From contig JAHKLV010000211.1 in assembly GCA_020854925.1 (NCBI GenBank), positions 1 to 10,141 on the forward strand: DNA of 10,141 bases, in the 5' to 3' direction. Origin of the DNA: Candidatus Methanofastidiosia archaeon (GTDB taxonomy: Archaea; Methanobacteriota_B; Thermococci; Methanofastidiosales; NM3). The notes under the pieces are model-generated. The model saw only the letters and a list, made by a program, of their open reading frames with translations, ran no database searches and was not told the origin of the DNA. This document shows positions 6,570 to 10,141 of the stretch, one piece after another. The number at the start of each line of letters is the position of its first letter. Position 1 is the first letter of the stretch. Made by a program: the position numbers and the translations under genes.

Positions 6570-7333
6570 TTCTTTTCAGCCCCCATGAGCACGGTGATGA
6601 TGGTACAAAAGCCGCTGAGCACCTTGAGGGCGATGCCGATGTTCAGGTACGGTATGATGCCCGCGTTCGTAGCGTCAGGGTAGGAAAGAAGGTTGACTGC
6701 CCACTGTGCCACGCCAAGGCCGGGATAGAAGTCGGCGCCTACGTTGTACAGGTAGTACCCCGAGAGCCCGAGGCCCGCAAGCCCGAGACAGAGATAGATA
6801 AGCGCACCCACTCCCTCGAAGGTCTCGAGCGATCGGTGCGAGAGGCTGAACACATTCTTACGCAAGCCAAAGACCACCACGGAAAGGAAGAAGGCGGTAG
6901 CTATGACCGAACCTCCCTGGAACCCACCACCAGGGGTAATGTGGCCGCCGAGGGTGATGACGATACCAAACGCCACGATGATAAAGACAAGAGGCGCTGC
7001 AAACACCTTCTGCACCACGGAGGGCTGCCGAGTTGCTGCCGTGTCCCTCACCTTGACATCGCCGCCGAGCACGCCCCGACCAAAGAGGATGCCGGTGGTA
7101 AAGACGGCGGTGATGAGGATAAATGCCTCACCGAGGGTATCGTACCCGCGCCAGTCAAAGAGAATGACCGTTATCATGTTCGGGGCGATGGATGGACCCT
7201 GCAGATTGTAGACGTAGCTCACACCGGGTATTATCTCAAAGGAGGTGAGCGCCTTGAGCACGAAGATGGAAAAGATGCCCAAAAACACCGCTGCCACCAC
7301 GGTGCGCATCTCGTAGATGTCCTTTGTATTCAT
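6566..7333 (-). CDS. ehbH: MrpB/MbhE-MbhF-like membrane subunit EhbH
   Basis: A 255-residue membrane protein combining two modules that are separate in the Pyrococcus Mbh complex. The N-terminal part has DWRGYDTLGEA at 60-70, the pattern found in MbhE and at the C-terminus of MrpA. The C-terminal part, from about 110, is an MnhB/MrpB domain with the signature GGHITPGGGFQGG at 129-141. Around seven hydrophobic segments can be counted. These Mrp modules help form the ion-translocating arm between EhbO and the antiporter-like EhbF. The start ATG at 7333 overlaps the ehbG stop as TGATG, with GGTGGGGGG just upstream, and the stop overlaps the ehbI start. The fusion fits EhbH as I know it, so it looks like a family trait rather than a local oddity. 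Confidence 0.88.
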   Translation of the reverse strand: MNTKDIYEMRTVVAAVFLGIFSIFVLKALTSFEIIPGVSYVYNLQGPSIAPNMITVILFDWRGYDTLGEAFILITAVFTTGILFGRGVLGGDVKVRDTAATRQPSVVQKVFAAPLVFIIVAFGIVITLGGHITPGGGFQGGSVIATAFFLSVVVFGLRKNVFSLSHRSLETFEGVGALIYLCLGLAGLGLSGYYLYNVGADFYPGLGVAQWAVNLLSYPDATNAGIIPYLNIGIALKVLSGFCTIITVLMGAEKK

Positions 7334-7638
7334 CAGAATCCCCCCACCATGAGAAACAGAACAAGCCCCATGACGATGGCAATATAGAACGCGGCGATAG
7401 CGAAGTGGTCAGAGTTTTCCCTGGATACCTTCTTGACAAGCGGCAGGGAAAATGCCACAAGCGCGGTGACCAGGATGGCAAGGACGGCAGAGGTAAGGCT
7501 GTCGAGCCCGCGCAAGAGAGCCACGAACGCCAGAGGGAAGAAGGCAAGGAGCATATACTCCGCCGTGAATCCCCCCCCAATGTGGGTCCCGCCCCTGCTC
7601 TTGAGAGTTTCGTGCAACGTATCATAGAGTGAACGCAT
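7333..7638 (-). CDS. ehbG: Membrane subunit EhbG
   Basis: A 101-residue membrane protein assigned from its place between the MrpD-like ehbF and the MrpB-like ehbH. It has a polar, glycine-rich N-terminus (ETLKSRGGTHIGGGFTAEY) followed by about three helices, near 27-44, 48-70 and 78-98. A basic break (LVKKVSRENSDH) separates the second and third helices. I recognise no Mrp or complex I domain in it, so its function is unknown beyond probable membership in the membrane arm. The ATG at 7638 is 2 nt past the ehbF stop, with GGGGGT in the ribosome-binding position. Confidence 0.75.
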   Translation of the reverse strand: MRSLYDTLHETLKSRGGTHIGGGFTAEYMLLAFFPLAFVALLRGLDSLTSAVLAILVTALVAFSLPLVKKVSRENSDHFAIAAFYIAIVMGLVLFLMVGGF

Positions 7639-7640
7639 CT

Positions 7641-9122
7641 TCAGACCCCCATGGTAAGTGTTATGGCAACGTCGGCAAAGCGATCATAAAGCGGACCCGG
7701 ATGGAGGCCGATGCCTAAGCACACAAGCGCCAAGATGACCATGGTGGCAAACGTCACCAGGGGAAGGGCGTTGGATAGCTGCGGGCGCCCAATAGCGGCC
7801 ACCGCGGTGCTCTCCTTGAGGAAGGTAAGGAAGAAGCCCTTCATGAGCGCAACGAAGGTGACGATGGTGCCAAGGATGATGACGACGCCCAGCTCGGGAT
7901 ATCCCGCCTGGAAGGCCGCACCGATAAGCCGGTATTCACTCTGGTAGGCGTTAAAGGGCGGTACGCCCGAAACGGCCATGATGCCAATAATCTGGAGGAA
8001 CGCCAAGCGGGGGGCCTTTGTGAGCAGGCCGCCAAGCCGGGAGAACTCCGTGGTCTTTGCGCCCTCGTAAATGACAAAAACGGTCACAAAGAGCAGTGAC
8101 ATGGCAAGCGCATCGTTCACGGCATGGAAGATGCTTGCGGCAATACCGTCCGGCGTCCCTAGGCTCAACCCGATGCCCACGAGGCCTGCCTGCCCCACGG
8201 CGGCAAAGGCCAAAAGCCGGCGGAAGTCCGTCTGCACCAAGGCCATGACCGAGCCGAACGCCAGCGTGATGACCGAAAGGCCCACCATGACGGCAGACAT
8301 GTTCGATAGGCCTCCGAAAAGGCGCAAAAGAATGATGGCAATTGCCACGAGCACAATCTTTGTCTCCGTCTGAAGCAGCGCGGCCACATCGGCCTTGGCA
8401 CTGCTGTAGATGTGGGACTTGATGGTGTGGAAGGGGAAAAGCCCCGATTCAAAAAGCCATCCTATGACGAGAAGCCCAACAGCTGTGAGCACGATGGGGC
8501 TCTTCGTGTTTCCTGAAAGCGCATTTCCAAGGTCGGTGATGTTGAGCACCCCGAAGGTCCCAAGAAGAAGCGCAATGCCAAGGAGTATCGCACCGCCCGC
8601 CACACCACCGAAGATAAGGTATTTGAGAGCCGCTTTGTAGCCCCCGATGTCGCCCTTTGCCACCACCATGGCGGCTTGGGAGATGGTGAGGATCTCCAAG
8701 AAGACGAACATGTTAAAGATATCATTTGCCATGACCACGGCGCTCACCGCGGCGATGCTGAGCATGACCATGGAGAGATAGACACCCGACGCCCGCTTCT
8801 CGTTGGATGTGTGCGAGAGGACGGCGAAGGTGGCAATGGCGGCAAGGAGGAAGATGAGGGCCCGCTGGAGGAATCCAAAGGAATACTCGATGGCAAGATT
8901 AATCCGGCCCAGGGCAATGCCCGTCTCCGCAGGGGTGTCGATGGCGGGATGCGCACCGAAGAGATGGTTCCCGTACACCGCCAGGAGCGGCACGGCGATG
9001 ACCACGACCATGGCCAGGGTGCCATACACCCGGACCGCCCGGTCTTTCCCGTGCATGAGATTGAGCAGTATCGCAGAGATAAGCGGAAATACCACCATAA
9101 GGGGTATGAGTTCAGAGTTCAT
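7641..9122 (-). CDS. ehbF: Antiporter-like proton/ion-translocating subunit EhbF (MrpD/NuoN-like)
   Basis: A 493-residue polytopic protein of the NADH:quinone oxidoreductase/Mrp antiporter transmembrane family (NuoL/M/N, MrpD, MbhH), expected to carry the ion channel of the complex. About 14 helices are visible. Channel signatures include E143 in FLEILTISQ (helix 5), K167 in AALKYLIFGG, H232 in FPFH, K255 in LLQTETK (helix 8) and D299-F-R-R-L-L-A-F with GQAG (298-313). Aligned by eye with NuoN, the usual helix 7 lysine is replaced by E225 (FESGLFPFH) and the helix 12 lysine by E396 (NAYQSEY). The PD and APTP prolines after helix 7 are also missing. The length fits the family. The ATG at 9122 overlaps the ehbE stop as ATGA, with AGGAGGAT 5 nt upstream. 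Whether it moves H+ or Na+ cannot be read from sequence. Confidence 0.92.
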   Translation of the reverse strand: MNSELIPLMVVFPLISAILLNLMHGKDRAVRVYGTLAMVVVIAVPLLAVYGNHLFGAHPAIDTPAETGIALGRINLAIEYSFGFLQRALIFLLAAIATFAVLSHTSNEKRASGVYLSMVMLSIAAVSAVVMANDIFNMFVFLEILTISQAAMVVAKGDIGGYKAALKYLIFGGVAGGAILLGIALLLGTFGVLNITDLGNALSGNTKSPIVLTAVGLLVIGWLFESGLFPFHTIKSHIYSSAKADVAALLQTETKIVLVAIAIILLRLFGGLSNMSAVMVGLSVITLAFGSVMALVQTDFRRLLAFAAVGQAGLVGIGLSLGTPDGIAASIFHAVNDALAMSLLFVTVFVIYEGAKTTEFSRLGGLLTKAPRLAFLQIIGIMAVSGVPPFNAYQSEYRLIGAAFQAGYPELGVVIILGTIVTFVALMKGFFLTFLKESTAVAAIGRPQLSNALPLVTFATMVILALVCLGIGLHPGPLYDRFADVAITLTMGV

Positions 9123-9502
9123 GCGTCATCCTCCTGAAAGATGTGTGCTACCGAAAGGGAGCGGTAGTGCTGATAGAGCTTGATGGAAATGCCCAGGAGG
9201 ACTGCCAGGGTCGAAGCGCCGATGACGATGTTCGTAAGGACCAAGGCAAAAGGAAGCGAATACGCCGCATCGTTGGCAAAGTCCCCAACGGCACCGCTGC
9301 TAAACAGCTTCTCGGAGATGATGGGCACGATGCCGCCTGGCTTGAACCCCTCCGTGATAAGGACAAGGTTTACCCCGTCTCCCACCAGCATGACCCCGAT
9401 GATCTTCTTGACCAGGTTGTCCATGAACGCGATGGCGTACAGGCCGATGATGACAAGAAGGCCGGCAACGACAAAGGACCACAGTTGCACATCAACGTTC
9501 AT
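9119..9502 (-). CDS. ehbE: MrpC/NuoK-like membrane subunit EhbE
   Basis: A 127-residue protein of the MnhC/MrpC/NuoK family, equivalent to MbhG. Three helices can be seen, near 9-27, 31-50 and 83-108. The family pattern is present: GLYAIAFMDNLVKKIIG (20-36), DGVNLVLI (42-49), and LPFALVLTNIVIG (83-95), where MnhC proteins usually read LPQALVLTAIVI. A loop of about 30 residues between the second and third helices (52-82) and a charged tail ending EDD are ordinary variation. It sits next to the MrpD-like subunit, as MrpC does in Mrp operons. The ATG at 9502 overlaps the ehbD stop as ATGA, and GAGGAGGT (9517-9510) gives a strong ribosome site at 7 nt. Confidence 0.9.
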   Translation of the reverse strand: MNVDVQLWSFVVAGLLVIIGLYAIAFMDNLVKKIIGVMLVGDGVNLVLITEGFKPGGIVPIISEKLFSSGAVGDFANDAAYSLPFALVLTNIVIGASTLAVLLGISIKLYQHYRSLSVAHIFQEDDA

Positions 9503-9735
9503 TCCTGATACCTCCTCGTCTTGAGTACGGTGATGGCCATGAGGCCGGGAATGAGGGCTGAACCAAGAATGGCCTGGGTGATGGCGACGTCTGCAGCCAA
9601 AAGGCGCTGGTACAGGAGTGCAAGCCCGAGCCCCTGGAATCCGATGATGATGACCGCACGCATGAGGTCACGCTGTACAAGAGCGAGTATGGAGGAGGCC
9701 ACGATGACAAAGAGAATGGCAATCTCAATAATCAT
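9499..9735 (-). CDS. ehbD: DUF4040/MbhD-like membrane subunit EhbD
   Basis: A 78-residue hydrophobic protein with the DUF4040 pattern of MbhD and of the MrpA C-terminal region. It has helices near 3-20, 26-42 and 55-70 and the signature ADVAITQAILGSAL (48-61), where relatives have APDVALTEAAVG. It should be part of the ion-translocating membrane arm. The start is set at the ATG at 9735, which has GGAGGTG 6 nt upstream. The longer open frame from 9753 would add only MTEVPA and place the ribosome site inside the gene. The gene overlaps the 3' end of ehbC by 11 nt and its own stop overlaps ehbE as ATGA. Confidence 0.87.
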   Translation of the reverse strand: MIIEIAILFVIVASSILALVQRDLMRAVIIIGFQGLGLALLYQRLLAADVAITQAILGSALIPGLMAITVLKTRRYQE

Positions 9736-10009
9736 TGCCGGCACCTCCGTCATAGTGCGCCTTCGCGATGGAATGTACAGCGACCGGCGTTAGGAAGAAG
9801 TACAGGAGCGCGACAAGCGCCACCGTGGGCCTTCCCACGGCGAAAAGCGCGATGATGCACGCACAGTCGACCACGCCAATGATATGAAGGCGGGCGTAGA
9901 GTATCTTCGGCATCTTGGCAAATCGCATGAGCCCGAAGGAAGCGATGAAAAGAAGCGCGCCGCTCACAATGAAGACGGCCGCCTGCACGGCATTGATATC
10001 GGCATTCAC
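9725..10009 (-). CDS. ehbC: MrpG-like membrane subunit EhbC
   Basis: A 94-residue protein of the MnhG/MrpG family (MbhC equivalent). It has three helices, near 8-28, 43-58 and 62-82, and the family signature MPKILYARLH at 33-42 followed by GVVD (45-48), where MrpG proteins read P.D.Y.RLHA. It belongs to the small-subunit cluster of the Mrp-like arm. The start is a GTG at 10009 that overlaps the ehbB stop as GTGA; no in-frame ATG lies near it. The upstream GGGGGCGG can serve as ribosome site. The 3' end overlaps the ehbD start by 11 nt. Confidence 0.88.
   Translation of the reverse strand: MNADINAVQAAVFIVSGALLFIASFGLMRFAKMPKILYARLHIIGVVDCACIIALFAVGRPTVALVALLYFFLTPVAVHSIAKAHYDGGAGNDY
9742..9748 (-). 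promoter_or_regulatory. Shine-Dalgarno site deciding the ehbD start
   Basis: GGAGGTG on the minus strand, 6 nt before the ATG at 9735 and located inside the 3' end of ehbC, is nearly the full archaeal consensus. It selects the ATG at 9735 over the in-frame ATG at 9753. Confidence 0.8.
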
Positions 10010-10141
10010 TGGAATCCGCCCCCGGTGAGCATCTTGGCGATGATGATGGTCCCCACAGGGCCGAGTACGAGGAGGTAGAGGGCTATGTCGGGGGAAAAGG
10101 CGATGGGGGTGTACTCACCCACAACGACGAGTCCCGTAGCC
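10006..10141 (-). CDS. ehbB: MrpF-like membrane subunit EhbB, C-terminal part (5' end outside the window)
   Basis: Only the last 44 codons and the stop are in the window; the gene continues past the right edge. The visible peptide includes VVGEYTPIAFSPD, then IALYLLVLGPVGT and IIIAKML. This matches the last helix of MnhF/MrpF (MbhB) proteins, where an acidic residue plus ALVYA..F.GT..IAKYL is typical. With the MrpG-like gene next to it, in the usual F-G pair, EhbB is the natural assignment. The stop TGA (10008-10006) overlaps the GTG start of ehbC. Length and start cannot be judged. Confidence 0.75.
   Translation of the reverse strand, partial: ATGLVVVGEYTPIAFSPDIALYLLVLGPVGTIIIAKMLTGGGFQ

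Noticed and set aside
1..10141. tRNA, rRNA, CRISPR array, insertion sequence or riboswitch
   Set aside because: Coding sequence fills the window, gaps are at most 11 bp, and no regular repeats, inverted ends or transposase genes are visible.

Overview
The window looks like chromosome from a hydrogenotrophic, methanogenic euryarchaeon. The evidence is a near-complete operon for the membrane-bound energy-converting [NiFe] hydrogenase Ehb, a neighbouring gene for archaeosine tRNA modification (an almost purely archaeal function), and archaeal-type Shine-Dalgarno sites (GGAGG / GGTGA). Base composition is GC-rich (mid to upper 50s percent by eye, not computed). That would suit a Methanomicrobiales-type methanogen better than Methanobacteriales or Methanococcales, but I cannot name a genus.

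Layout. Bases 1-699 (+) hold the 3' part of arcS (archaeosine synthase: C-terminal core plus PUA domain). It converges, with 2 bp between the stop codons, on an EamA/DMT-family permease gene (702-1553, -). Everything from the permease to the right edge is one minus-strand gene train. In transcription order (right to left) it is ehbB (partial, MrpF-like), ehbC (MrpG-like), ehbD (DUF4040/MbhD-like), ehbE (MrpC/NuoK-like), ehbF (MrpD/NuoN-like), ehbG, ehbH (MbhE+MbhF/MrpB-like), ehbI, ehbK (14-cluster polyferredoxin), ehbL (2[4Fe-4S] protein), ehbM (small hydrogenase subunit), ehbN (large catalytic subunit), ehbO (NuoH-like anchor), ehbP, then the permease. Adjacent genes overlap or lie within 11 nt of each other. 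Several junctions are ATGA, GTGA, TGATG or TAATG overlaps, which implies co-transcription and translational coupling. There is no non-coding stretch longer than 11 bp, so no promoter, RNA gene or repeat array was found.

How the genes work together. EhbM/EhbN form the hydrogenase core, with both Ni-binding CxxC pairs intact. EhbL and the polyferredoxin EhbK relay electrons to or from soluble low-potential ferredoxin. EhbO couples the core to a Mrp-antiporter-like membrane arm (EhbB-EhbH). In methanogens Ehb is understood to use the ion-motive force to drive reduction of ferredoxin by H2, mainly for anabolic CO2 fixation. The assignments rest on motifs and gene order seen here; the physiological role is carried over from studied methanogens.

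Nothing here is a clearly new system. The points most worth a second look are: apparent Lys-to-Glu substitutions at two channel positions of EhbF; a 14-cluster ferredoxin with one atypical motif; the lack of a separate ehbJ; and a DMT permease attached to the operon's 3' end.
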